Source: a virus
Reading direction: 5' to 3' (one strand)
Virus record (IMG/VR): IMGVR_UViG_3300007541_000260
Coordinates: 1 to 22,008 of that record
DNA: 22,008 nt
Position numbers and translations under genes: made by a program. Shown in pieces: positions 1 to 7,784 of the stretch (its first letter is position 1; each line of letters opens with the position of its first letter). The notes below the pieces were generated by a model that searched no databases, had not been told where the DNA came from, and saw only the letters and a list, made by a program, of their open reading frames with translations.

Positions 1-459
1 ACGTTATCTTCAAACATAGCATCGTCAGGTGAACTGCACATTATAACAATGTCTAATCACCCAGTTAACTCTGGTAGTTACTCTAGTATATTTTGCACGT
101 CTTCTGGTGCTGTAAGATTTTGGCTTGGTTACGTTGATAACGCAACGATTAACGCGTCGATCAGGGTGAGACCAAGTTCATCTTATACTTACCCTCAAAC
201 AGCTGGTTCGCTCGTAGGAGACTGCTTTTTTGAGTTATTTAGAAATAGTTCAAACCTGCTTAAAACAACGTTTAATAACTCACAAACTTCTAGTGCAACC
301 ATAACAGATAGTGTAGCAACAATTTCTTTGTTTAGCACAGGCAGTAATGCAGATACGATGAAATTAAGTACAGTGTTGTTCTTCAATGCAAACGTAACAA
401 CAACGGAAAGAGCGGATTTGGTTTCTTTTTATAACAGTAAATTTAATAAATCTATTTAA
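1..459 (+). CDS. C-terminal part of a tail fibre / LamG-like surface protein (5' partial)
   Basis: The reading frame is open from base 1 with no start codon or upstream stop, so this is the last 152 residues of a longer gene; the ATG at 49 is internal. The fragment is rich in Ser, Thr and Asn, lacks long charged helices and alternates polar and hydrophobic residues like a beta sandwich. Its end, with a strand (STVLFFNANVTTTERADL) followed by a short helix and SFYNSKFNKSI, resembles the closing segment of concanavalin/LamG-like domains of phage fibres, where a 'T..ER..L..Y...KF' tail is common. The likely role is adhesion to the host surface at the outside of the virion. This assignment is inferred from composition and the C-terminal pattern. 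The stop TAA is followed one base later by the next start codon. Confidence 0.5.
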   Translation, partial: TLSSNIASSGELHIITMSNHPVNSGSYSSIFCTSSGAVRFWLGYVDNATINASIRVRPSSSYTYPQTAGSLVGDCFFELFRNSSNLLKTTFNNSQTSSATITDSVATISLFSTGSNADTMKLSTVLFFNANVTTTERADLVSFYNSKFNKSI

Positions 460-460
460 A

Positions 461-598
461 ATGGCGAGTAATCAAAAAAAAACTATATTTGTAAAAAAAG
501 ACACAAAAAAAAGACCTGGACAACATTCAAAGAAAAAATCATCAAAAATAAAGTCTTCTAAATTGTATAAAAAACAATATAGAGGACAAGGTAAGTAG
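461..598 (+). CDS. Small Lys-rich basic protein (45 aa)
   Basis: An ATG one base after the preceding stop opens a 45-codon frame ending in TAG; an in-frame TAA follows seven codons later. The product has about 15 Lys and 2 Arg out of 45 residues and almost no acidic residues (one Asp), with KK pairs spaced through the chain. Such a peptide is likely to bind nucleic acid or an acidic partner, but I do not recognise a family. Tight packing between two real genes and the ATG-to-stop fit support translation. The gene contains A9, A7 and A7 runs, which make it prone to slippage or sequencing error. It could be a packaged basic peptide; that is speculation. Confidence 0.6.
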   Translation: MASNQKKTIFVKKDTKKRPGQHSKKKSSKIKSSKLYKKQYRGQGK

Positions 599-620
599 CA
601 AACAATTAAAATTAAATAAA

Positions 621-875
621 ATGAGAAAAATCGAAAGAAAAATTAATGATCAAGAATTAGCAAACATTAAATCTTTAACAGAAGAAATAAATAACTGTAA
701 AGTTGGTATCACTGACTTTGAAGTAAGAAAATACGCGCTAGTAAATAGGTTGATTAACGCTGAAAATAATTTTTACAACTTACAGCAAGAATTAGTTGAA
801 AAATATGGAAAAGTAAGCATTAACATCACTGATGGTTCAATTAAAGAAGTAGAAGAAAATGCCACTAATCCGTAA
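621..875 (+). CDS. Small coiled-coil conserved phage protein (84 aa)
   Basis: The start codon follows an A/T-only leader (aattaaaattaaataaa). Residues 1-65 are mostly charged and helical, with a heptad-like pattern in the segment around NRLINAENNFYNLQQELVEK. A short conserved-looking tail follows: EKYGKVSINITDGSI. Small proteins of this shape, a coiled coil ending in 'YGKV.INI.DG', recur next to structural modules of marine phages in my memory, with no known function. The last 17 nt overlap the next gene in another frame. A possible role is as a small assembly factor or chaperone, on position only. Confidence 0.65.
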   Translation: MRKIERKINDQELANIKSLTEEINNCKVGITDFEVRKYALVNRLINAENNFYNLQQELVEKYGKVSINITDGSIKEVEENATNP

Positions 876-1080
876 AATAACAATAGGTAGAGAATATAAA
901 GAAAATTCGATGCACTTTTCCGTGGGCCAAGAGGTCTACGGGAAGCATCGCATTGTTGACATACAAGAAACAGATGATTTGTTTATTCTTTATATTCAAG
1001 ATCAAAATTCTAACATTAAACAATGGAAGGATTTTAATAAAAACATGGCTATATCAGTTGAGTATAATTTAGAGTATTAA
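859..1080 (+). CDS. Small conserved hypothetical protein (73 aa)
   Basis: This frame starts inside the end of the previous gene (17-nt overlap), and its TAA shares its last base with the ATG of the next gene (TAATG). A second in-frame ATG at 910 (MHFSVGQEVYGKHRIVDI) could be the true start: the motif 'M.F..GQ.VYG.H.I.DI' looks like the beginning of a compact beta domain, and starting there would remove the overlap. The rest, with alternating hydrophobic residues (LFILYIQDQN) and a Trp-containing turn (IKQWKDFNKN), suggests a small beta barrel. No function is recognised. Coupled translation with its neighbours is likely from the overlap. Confidence 0.6.
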   Translation: MPLIRKITIGREYKENSMHFSVGQEVYGKHRIVDIQETDDLFILYIQDQNSNIKQWKDFNKNMAISVEYNLEY

Positions 1081-1706
1081 TGAAAAGTGTTTTTAATTTT
1101 TTAATAAAACCAGTTAAATCTAGATATAATAACGAGATAGATGTTGATGGTAAAAAATTAATAGTTAACACCGAGATATTTAATCACCAGTACATTAGCA
1201 GAGAAGCTGAAGTAATTAGCATACCACTTGCGTTTGAAACACCTATTAAAGTAGGTGACAAAGTAATTGTTCATCATAATATTTTTAGAAGATGGCATGA
1301 TATGAGAGGTGTTGAAAGAAATAGCTCGAATTACATAAAAGAAGATCTATATTCTTGCGATATAGAACAAATCTATGCTTACAAACCATCTATAAGTAAA
1401 AACACAAAAGAAACGTGGAAAGCTTTAGATGGTTATTGCTTTGTGCAACCTATAAAAAATAAAGACATGTTCGCTAACAAGTCTGAAAACGAACTTGTTG
1501 GTATATTAATTTACATAAGTGAAGATGCTAAAAAATTAGGTTTAAACATTGGTGACTTGGTTGGTATAACAAAAAGTAGTCAATATGAGTTTCATATAGA
1601 CGGTAAGTTATTATATAGAGTTAGTAATCAACACATTTTAATTAAATATGAATACAAAGGAGACGAGGAAGAGTATAATCCAAGCTGGGCACGTAGCAGT
1701 TCTTGA
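1080..1706 (+). CDS. Probable duplicated GroES-like (co-chaperonin-type) protein
   Basis: The protein is 208 aa and appears to hold two related beta-barrel units. Residues about 20-100 carry KLIVNTEI, a long exposed segment and VGDKVIVHHNIFRRW. Residues about 113-195 carry a second set with GYCFVQPIK, LVGILIYI, LNIGDLVGI and LYRVSNQHILIKY. Strings of the type 'V.vG.....GD.V.....' followed by 'yr.....Il' are the signature order of GroES chaperonin-10 barrels. If correct, it may cap a host or phage chaperonin during folding of the capsid protein, as T4 gp31 does; that role is inferred. The C-terminus GDEEEYNPSW sits inside the region shared with the next gene. Start: the ATG overlaps the previous TAA by one base. 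An uncharacterised beta-barrel protein is the alternative. Confidence 0.5.
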   Translation: MKSVFNFLIKPVKSRYNNEIDVDGKKLIVNTEIFNHQYISREAEVISIPLAFETPIKVGDKVIVHHNIFRRWHDMRGVERNSSNYIKEDLYSCDIEQIYAYKPSISKNTKETWKALDGYCFVQPIKNKDMFANKSENELVGILIYISEDAKKLGLNIGDLVGITKSSQYEFHIDGKLLYRVSNQHILIKYEYKGDEEEYNPSWARSSS

Positions 1707-1935
1707 GTTAATAAAAGTAGCTGAAGAATCTATTGTCACTGGTGGTGAAGATGATGTGTCTGCTGATAAATTAAAAAACGCCGCAGCAACAAAAAAGCTT
1801 GCGATATTTGATGCTTTTGAAATACTTCAAAGAATAGAAGAAGAGGATCAAAAAATAAACGGCGAAGTAAAAGAAACTGAGGTAGTTAAAGAAGAAAGCT
1901 TTATGGGTTTTGCTGAAAAAAAATCTAAAAAATAA
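1648..1935 (+). CDS. Small helical protein upstream of terL; candidate small terminase subunit
   Basis: The protein is 95 aa. Residues 1-75 are predicted helical by eye, with an N-terminal helix (SIIQAGHVAVLELIKVAEES) and a conserved-looking block around ADKLKNAAATKKLAIFDAFE, then an acidic and Lys-rich tail ending in EKKSKK. It lies directly before terL, its TAA sharing one base with the terL ATG. A helical protein in this place fits a small terminase subunit or terL-linked packaging factor, but no helix-turn-helix was clearly recognised, so the function is positional inference. The start overlaps the previous gene by 59 nt; no other ATG, GTG or TTG lies between 1651 and 1706 in this frame, so the overlap seems forced if the first helix is kept. 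Confidence 0.6.
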   Translation: MNTKETRKSIIQAGHVAVLELIKVAEESIVTGGEDDVSADKLKNAAATKKLAIFDAFEILQRIEEEDQKINGEVKETEVVKEESFMGFAEKKSKK

Positions 1936-4169
1936 TGAGTTACCAACAGAACTTATATAGTATCATTGAACCAATTCCAATTAACAGGTTAACTAGATTA
2001 AATAGATCTAAAAGTTGGAAATATGGTTATAATGAAGATGACGATATTGTTGTTATAAGTAAGACCGGTCAAATAGGTGAGATATACGAAATATCTGGTT
2101 TAAAAATAGCCTTGCCAAAAGTGCCAGGTGATGATAAGATATATAAAAGATCTAATAAAACCGAGGATCAATATTGGGAAAGAATAGATACCATAAAAGA
2201 TCTAGATAAAATAAAAACAATATTTGACTGGAAAGATTATCCTTTAGATTTTAAAAATAAATACATAGGATACATCGAAAAAGAATTTGAGTATAGAGAA
2301 GAAGGTTTTTGGTTTAAAAACAACGGCATAAACACATACATAACTGGCTCACACTATATGTACTTGCAGTGGAGTAAGATAGACGTTGGTTATGCTGATT
2401 TCAGAGAAGCAAACAGGCTGTTTTTTATTTTTTGGGAAGCATGCAAAGCAGATGAAAGATGTTATGGTATGTGTTATTTGAAAAATAGACGATCTGGTTT
2501 TTCTTTTATGGCTTCTTCTGAGACAGTAAACTTAGCCACAATATCAAGTGATAAAAGATTTGGTATACTTTCTAAAACTGGACCAGATGCAAAAAAACTA
2601 TTTACCGACAAGGTTGTACCTATGTCAACAAATTATCCTTTCTTCTTCAAGCCTATACAAGATGGTATGGATAGACCAAAAACTGAAATTTCGTATAGAG
2701 TACCTGCATCTAAATTAACTAGAAAGAAAATAGAGTCTAAGAGTGAAGATCAAGATTTAGAAGGTCTTGATACTAGTATAGACTGGAGAAATACAGCTGA
2801 TAACTCTTATGATGGTGAAAAATTATATCTATTAGTACACGATGAATCTGGTAAATGGGAAAGACCAGAAAACATATTAAACAATTGGCGTGTAACAAAA
2901 ACATGTTTAAGACTTGGTAGCAGGATTGTTGGTAAGTGTATGATGGGTTCTACTTCAAACGCGTTAGACAAAGGAGGGCAAAATTTTAAAGATTTGTTTA
3001 ATGACTCTAACACTAACAAAAGGAATAACAACGGTCAGACTAAAAGTGGTTTATACAATCTGTTTATACCAATGGAGTGGAACTACGAAGGTTTTATTGA
3101 TATATATGGTATGCCAGTATTTGAAACACCAGATAAACCAGCAAAAGCAGCTGATGGGAGTTTAATAAAAATTGGTGTTATTGAGTATTGGGAAAATGAA
3201 GCAAATGCTTTAAAACATGATCAAGATGCTTTAAATGAATTTTATAGACAATTTCCTAGAACAGAAGAACATGCTTTTAGAGATGAGACTAAACAAAGTT
3301 TATTTAACCTTTCTAGGATATACGATCAAATAGACTTTAATGGAGAAGTTTATAAAAGTAATTTAATAACTAGAGGTAATTTTCAATGGGAAAACGGCGT
3401 TATAGATACAAGGGTTATATTTATACCAGACTCTAACGGTAGGTTTTATTTATCTTGGATCCCACATAAAGATTTACAAAACCAAGTGATTATCAAGAAT
3501 GGAATTAAATATCCAGGTAATGAACATGTTGGTGCTTTTGGATGTGACCCTTATGATATATCTGGAACCGTAGATGGAAAAGGATCAAAAGGTTCACTAC
3601 ATGGTTTAACAAAGTTTTCAATGGAAAACGCGCCTCCAAATTCGTTTTTCTTAGAATATATAGCTAGACCACAGACGGCTGAAATATTTTTTGAAGATGT
3701 TTTAATGGCGACGGTTTTTTATGGTATGCCATTGTTAGCTGAAAATAACAGACCAAGACTACTGTATCATTTTAAAAATAGAGGATACAGAGGTTTCTCA
3801 ATGAATAGGCCTGACAAACCTTGGAACAAGCTATCTGCTACAGAAAAAGAAATTGGTGGTATACCTAACTCAAGCGATGACATAAAGCAAGCTCACGCAG
3901 CTGCTATAGAAACATACATAGATAAACATGTTGGCTTAGTGTCTGAAGGCAACTATGGTTCTATGTATTTTAACAATACTTTAAATGATTGGGCTAAATT
4001 TAATATAAACAATAGAACAAAGCATGATGCTTCTATTAGTTCTGGTTTAGCTATAATGGCTTGTAATAGAAATCTTTACAAAGTGAATCAAAAAAGAGAT
4101 GTAAAGGTATTAGATTTTGGTTTTAAGAAATACGACAATAGTGGAACTGTTTCAAAGTTGAAACAATAA
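1935..4169 (+). CDS. terL: Terminase large subunit (DNA packaging ATPase and nuclease)
   Basis: This is the motor that pumps phage DNA into the procapsid and cuts it to length. Visible motifs in order are: a Walker A-like loop at residues 183-190 (KNRRSGFS), lacking the standard lysine; Walker B LYLLVHDE at 297-304 with D303 and the catalytic E304; and a coupling motif MMGSTSN at 336-342. A RNase H-type nuclease half follows, with the likely catalytic Asp in GCDPYD (D538), an acidic residue in LLAENN (E603) and the last Asp in TKHDASISSGLA (D698). The protein has 744 aa, longer than most TerL, with about 180 residues before the ATPase core, as in crAss-like phages. It is followed 17 nt later by the portal gene, the usual partner. 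The start is translationally coupled to the previous gene. Confidence 0.92.
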   Translation: MSYQQNLYSIIEPIPINRLTRLNRSKSWKYGYNEDDDIVVISKTGQIGEIYEISGLKIALPKVPGDDKIYKRSNKTEDQYWERIDTIKDLDKIKTIFDWKDYPLDFKNKYIGYIEKEFEYREEGFWFKNNGINTYITGSHYMYLQWSKIDVGYADFREANRLFFIFWEACKADERCYGMCYLKNRRSGFSFMASSETVNLATISSDKRFGILSKTGPDAKKLFTDKVVPMSTNYPFFFKPIQDGMDRPKTEISYRVPASKLTRKKIESKSEDQDLEGLDTSIDWRNTADNSYDGEKLYLLVHDESGKWERPENILNNWRVTKTCLRLGSRIVGKCMMGSTSNALDKGGQNFKDLFNDSNTNKRNNNGQTKSGLYNLFIPMEWNYEGFIDIYGMPVFETPDKPAKAADGSLIKIGVIEYWENEANALKHDQDALNEFYRQFPRTEEHAFRDETKQSLFNLSRIYDQIDFNGEVYKSNLITRGNFQWENGVIDTRVIFIPDSNGRFYLSWIPHKDLQNQVIIKNGIKYPGNEHVGAFGCDPYDISGTVDGKGSKGSLHGLTKFSMENAPPNSFFLEYIARPQTAEIFFEDVLMATVFYGMPLLAENNRPRLLYHFKNRGYRGFSMNRPDKPWNKLSATEKEIGGIPNSSDDIKQAHAAAIETYIDKHVGLVSEGNYGSMYFNNTLNDWAKFNINNRTKHDASISSGLAIMACNRNLYKVNQKRDVKVLDFGFKKYDNSGTVSKLKQ

Positions 4170-4186
4170 TTTAAATAAGAACAAAG

Positions 4187-6586
4187 ATGGAGATGACACC
4201 TTCTAAAGGTATTTTTCCAAGTCACGCAGTGCTTGATGAAGAAAAATCTAGTTTTAGTTATGGAATGCAAGTTGCAAAAGCCATAGAATCAGAGTGGTTT
4301 AGAAAAGACAACGGTAGCGACAAATATCAGTCAGCTAAAGAAAACTACCATAGACTTAGGTTGTATGCAAGAGCTGAGCAAAGCGTTCAAAAATATAAAG
4401 ACGAACTATCTGTTAACGATGATCTGTCTTATTTAAACTTAGACTGGAAACCAGTTCCAATAATACCAAAGTTTGTAGACATAGTTGTTAACGGTATATC
4501 TGAAAGAGAATATGAATTAAAATGCTATAGTCAGGATCCAGATTCTATAAAAGATAAAACAGACTATGTCAATAGCCTTTTAAGGGACATGAATAATAAA
4601 CAGTTGTTTCAAAAAATAAATGCTACAACTGGTATAAACATGTTTAACAACGATCCATCTTCTATACCTCAAAACGTTGAAGAACTATCTGTTAAGATGC
4701 AGCTTGAATATAAGCCTTCTATAGAGATAGCACAAGAAGAAGCATTAAATAATGTTTTTGATCTTAATAAGTTTCCACTAGTAAAGAAAAGATGTGATTA
4801 CGATTTAGTTGTAATAGGAATAGCGTGTACTAGAAGTAAGTTCAACCCATCTGACGGTATTAAAATTGATTATGTTGATCCAGCAGATATTGTTTACTCG
4901 TACAGCGATTCTCCTTATTTTGATGATCTATATTATGTTGGTGAGGTTAGAAGAATGACTATACCTGAATTAAAAAAGTTTTTCCCTAGATTAACCAACG
5001 AAGAGGTTAAAGAAATAGAAAACATGACCTATGATAGTTCTGTTTATAGATCTCAAAAATATACAGCTACTCAACAAGATAACTTTGTTGACGTTTTATT
5101 CTTTGAATACAAAACGTACAATAATCAAGTTTATAAGATAAAGCAGACTTCTACTGGCGCTCAGAAAGCAATACAAAAAACTGATGAGTTTAATCCACCC
5201 AAAGATGATAGATCACAGTTTGAAAAAGTAAATAGATCGATAGAGGTTCTTTATGAAGGTGCTAAAATAATTGGTTTAGAAAAACTACTTGATTGGAGGT
5301 TAAGTGAAAACATGACTAGACCTAAGTCTGATATTACTAAAGTAAACATGAGTTATGCTATAGTAGCGCCAAGACTATATCAAGGTAGACCAGAATCTCT
5401 AGTTTCTAGAATGGTTACGTTTGCCGACATGATTCAATTGACACACTTAAAAATACAACAAGTAATGTCAAGATTGGTTCCAGATGGTGTTTATCTTGAT
5501 GCTGATGGACTAGTAGAGATAGATTTAGGTAATGGAACAAATTACAATCCTCAGGAAGCATTAAACATGTATTTCCAAACTGGTAGTGTTATTGGTAGAT
5601 CAATGACAATGGATGGCGAGATCAACCAAGGCGCTTTACCAATAAAAGAACTACAGACTGGATCTGGTGGATCTAAAATACAAAGTTTAATAACTATGTA
5701 TAATCATTATTTACAAATGATTAGAGACACAACTGGTTTAAACGAAGCTAGAGACGGTAGTATGCCTGATTCTAACTCGTTGGTTGGTTTACAAAAATTA
5801 GCAGCAGCTAATTCTAATACAGCTACTAGACATATTTTAGAAGGTAGTTTGTATTTAACTCTAAGAACAGCAGAGATCACGTCTCTTAGATTATCTGACG
5901 CTATAGAGTACTCTAGTATAAGAAACTCATTTATAAACTCTCTAGGTAAGTTTAATGTTGCCACGTTAGATGAATTACATAGTCTTCATTTACATGACTT
6001 TGGTATATATATTAATTTAGCTCCAGATGAAGAAGAAAAACAAAGGTTAGAAAATAATATACAAATAGCTTTAAATAGAGATCAAATTACTCTAGACGAT
6101 GTTATTGATATTAGAGAAGTTAAAAACTTAAAATTAGCTAATCAATTACTAAAAATACGTAGAAGAAAAAAGTTTGAACAAGATAGACAAGTTCAAATTC
6201 AAAACATACAAGTTCAAACAGAGTCAAACTCTAAAGCAGCTCAAATTAGTGCTGAGTTAGAAGTGCAGAAAGAACAAGTGCTAGCTAACACTAAGTCACA
6301 ATTAATACAGCTGCAAAACCAAGGTGATATTCAAAAATTAGAAAGAGAAGCTCAGTTGAAAAAAGATTTGATGCTTTTTGAGTTTCAATTAAACAGTCAA
6401 CTTAAACAGATGGATTTACAAGTGATTAAAGGAAAAGAAGAGTACAAGGAAGATAGAAAAGACAAACGCACTAAAATACAAGCAACACAACAAAGCGAGC
6501 TTATAGATCAAAGAAAAAACAATAAACCACCAAAAAACTTTGAATCAATTAACAATGATATGTTAACGGGTGGTTTTAGTATATAA
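4187..6586 (+). CDS. Portal protein
   Basis: This is the dodecameric ring at one capsid vertex through which DNA enters and leaves. It has 799 aa, which is long and in the range of crAss-like and large podovirus portals. Visible features are an N-terminal helical region (AKAIESEWF, 31-38), a clip/stem-like section with VDPADIVYSYSDSPYFDDLYYVGE at about 230-253, and the block LVSRMVTFADMIQLTHLKIQQVM (405-427), a long helix consistent with the stem. A second conserved-looking block is MIRDTTGLNEARDGSMPDSNSLVGLQKLA (511-539), typical of the portal crown/wing junction. The last 150 residues (about 650-770) are Gln/Lys/Glu-rich and probably form a helical barrel. It is placed between terL and a scaffold-like gene. 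A second ATG two codons downstream (4193) is an alternative start. Confidence 0.87.
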   Translation: MEMTPSKGIFPSHAVLDEEKSSFSYGMQVAKAIESEWFRKDNGSDKYQSAKENYHRLRLYARAEQSVQKYKDELSVNDDLSYLNLDWKPVPIIPKFVDIVVNGISEREYELKCYSQDPDSIKDKTDYVNSLLRDMNNKQLFQKINATTGINMFNNDPSSIPQNVEELSVKMQLEYKPSIEIAQEEALNNVFDLNKFPLVKKRCDYDLVVIGIACTRSKFNPSDGIKIDYVDPADIVYSYSDSPYFDDLYYVGEVRRMTIPELKKFFPRLTNEEVKEIENMTYDSSVYRSQKYTATQQDNFVDVLFFEYKTYNNQVYKIKQTSTGAQKAIQKTDEFNPPKDDRSQFEKVNRSIEVLYEGAKIIGLEKLLDWRLSENMTRPKSDITKVNMSYAIVAPRLYQGRPESLVSRMVTFADMIQLTHLKIQQVMSRLVPDGVYLDADGLVEIDLGNGTNYNPQEALNMYFQTGSVIGRSMTMDGEINQGALPIKELQTGSGGSKIQSLITMYNHYLQMIRDTTGLNEARDGSMPDSNSLVGLQKLAAANSNTATRHILEGSLYLTLRTAEITSLRLSDAIEYSSIRNSFINSLGKFNVATLDELHSLHLHDFGIYINLAPDEEEKQRLENNIQIALNRDQITLDDVIDIREVKNLKLANQLLKIRRRKKFEQDRQVQIQNIQVQTESNSKAAQISAELEVQKEQVLANTKSQLIQLQNQGDIQKLEREAQLKKDLMLFEFQLNSQLKQMDLQVIKGKEEYKEDRKDKRTKIQATQQSELIDQRKNNKPPKNFESINNDMLTGGFSI

Positions 6587-6616
6587 CATTATTGAACTTT
6601 TATATTTTATTTTATT

Positions 6617-7771
6617 ATGGAAAACAACGAATTAGAACAAGAAAATCAATTAGAACAAATTGATAATAAAGAAGTTACCAGTGAACCATCAGTAACTAAA
6701 ACAAATGATGGTTATAAATTAGATTTTTCAAAACAATCAAAAACTATAGAAAATGAAGAGCAAAGCATGCAAAATGGCGGCGAAGAACAGCAAGTCCAAG
6801 CCGAAGTCAAAGGGAACAATGACTCCAAAGAAGAAAAAATATTAGAAGAAATTGTAGATGATGAATCTGCAAAAGAAAAACAAACACAGGTTGATACTAT
6901 TATTGAAAAAAAGATAGAGGAAGAATCTGTTAAAAAAGAAATTGAATTACCTGAAAACATTCAAAAAGTCGTTGACTTTATGAAAGAAACAGGTGGTTCA
7001 TTAGAGGATTATGTTAGATTAAATGCTGACTATTCCAACGTAAACGAGGAATCTCTTTTGCGTGAATATTATAAACAAACAAAGTCTCACTTATCTGAAG
7101 AAGAAGTAAATTTTTTCATTGAAGATAATTTTTCTTATGACGAAGAGTTAGACGATGAAAGAGATGTGCGCAGAAAGAAATTAGCTTATAAAGAAGCTGT
7201 TACTGAAGCTAAAAAGTTTCTTAACACGATGAAGGAGAAATACTACGATGAAGTCAAGTTGACATCACGTTTAACTCCAGAACAAAAAGAAGCTGTTGAG
7301 TTTTATAACACTTATAAAAAGCAATTAGAATCTGGGCAAGAACTATCATCTCGGCAAAAGGAACATTTTGAAAAAGTAACAAATGAGTTTTTCGGTAATG
7401 AGTTCAAAGGTTTTGAATTTAAAGTTGGTGATAAAACTTACCGTTACAATGTTAAAGATGTTAATACTGTTAAGCAATCACAAAGTGATCTTTTAAATGT
7501 ATTCGGTGGATACATTAAAGATAATGTTTTGTCAGACGCAAAAGGTTATCATAAAGCTTTGTTTGCTGCTAGTAATCCAGATGCTTTAGCCGCTCACTTT
7601 TACGAACAAGGTAAAGCTGATGCTATTAGGGAAGCAACTATGCAGGCCAAAAATATAAATATTGATGGACGAAAAACTGACCCTGGTATTATCAACACTG
7701 GTAATGTTAAAGTAAAGGTTGTAGATGGTGAAAGTAGTTCAAAGCTTAAAATTAAACTTAAAAATTACTAA
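6617..7771 (+). CDS. Probable scaffolding or capsid assembly protein
   Basis: The protein is 384 aa and highly charged. Residues 1-110 are very acidic and Gln-rich with low complexity (LEQENQLEQIDN; runs of Glu/Lys). The middle (115-260) is helical with a recognisable block GGSLEDYVRLNADYSNVN and FFIEDNFSYDEELDDERD. The C-terminus is short and basic (KVKVVDGESSSKLKIKLKNY), as in scaffold proteins that bind the capsid protein through a basic tail. Position between portal and major capsid genes fits the scaffold slot. I recognise no protease motif. Codons 53-70 contain a locally G+C-rich patch unlike the rest. Arg codons here include CGN forms, partly like the capsid gene. The function is inferred from position and composition. 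Confidence 0.6.
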   Translation: MENNELEQENQLEQIDNKEVTSEPSVTKTNDGYKLDFSKQSKTIENEEQSMQNGGEEQQVQAEVKGNNDSKEEKILEEIVDDESAKEKQTQVDTIIEKKIEEESVKKEIELPENIQKVVDFMKETGGSLEDYVRLNADYSNVNEESLLREYYKQTKSHLSEEEVNFFIEDNFSYDEELDDERDVRRKKLAYKEAVTEAKKFLNTMKEKYYDEVKLTSRLTPEQKEAVEFYNTYKKQLESGQELSSRQKEHFEKVTNEFFGNEFKGFEFKVGDKTYRYNVKDVNTVKQSQSDLLNVFGGYIKDNVLSDAKGYHKALFAASNPDALAAHFYEQGKADAIREATMQAKNINIDGRKTDPGIINTGNVKVKVVDGESSSKLKIKLKNY

Positions 7772-7784
7772 ACATTTATAAAAA
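7772..7784 (+). promoter_or_regulatory. A-rich translation leader of the capsid gene
   Basis: The 13 bases between the scaffold-like stop and the capsid ATG are acatttataaaaa. There is no GGAG-like element. The same design (A/T-only leader, usually with TAAA or a run of A just before ATG) precedes most genes here. This is the pattern known from Bacteroidetes, whose highly expressed genes use A-rich leaders instead of Shine-Dalgarno pairing. It supports the chosen start. Confidence 0.35.
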
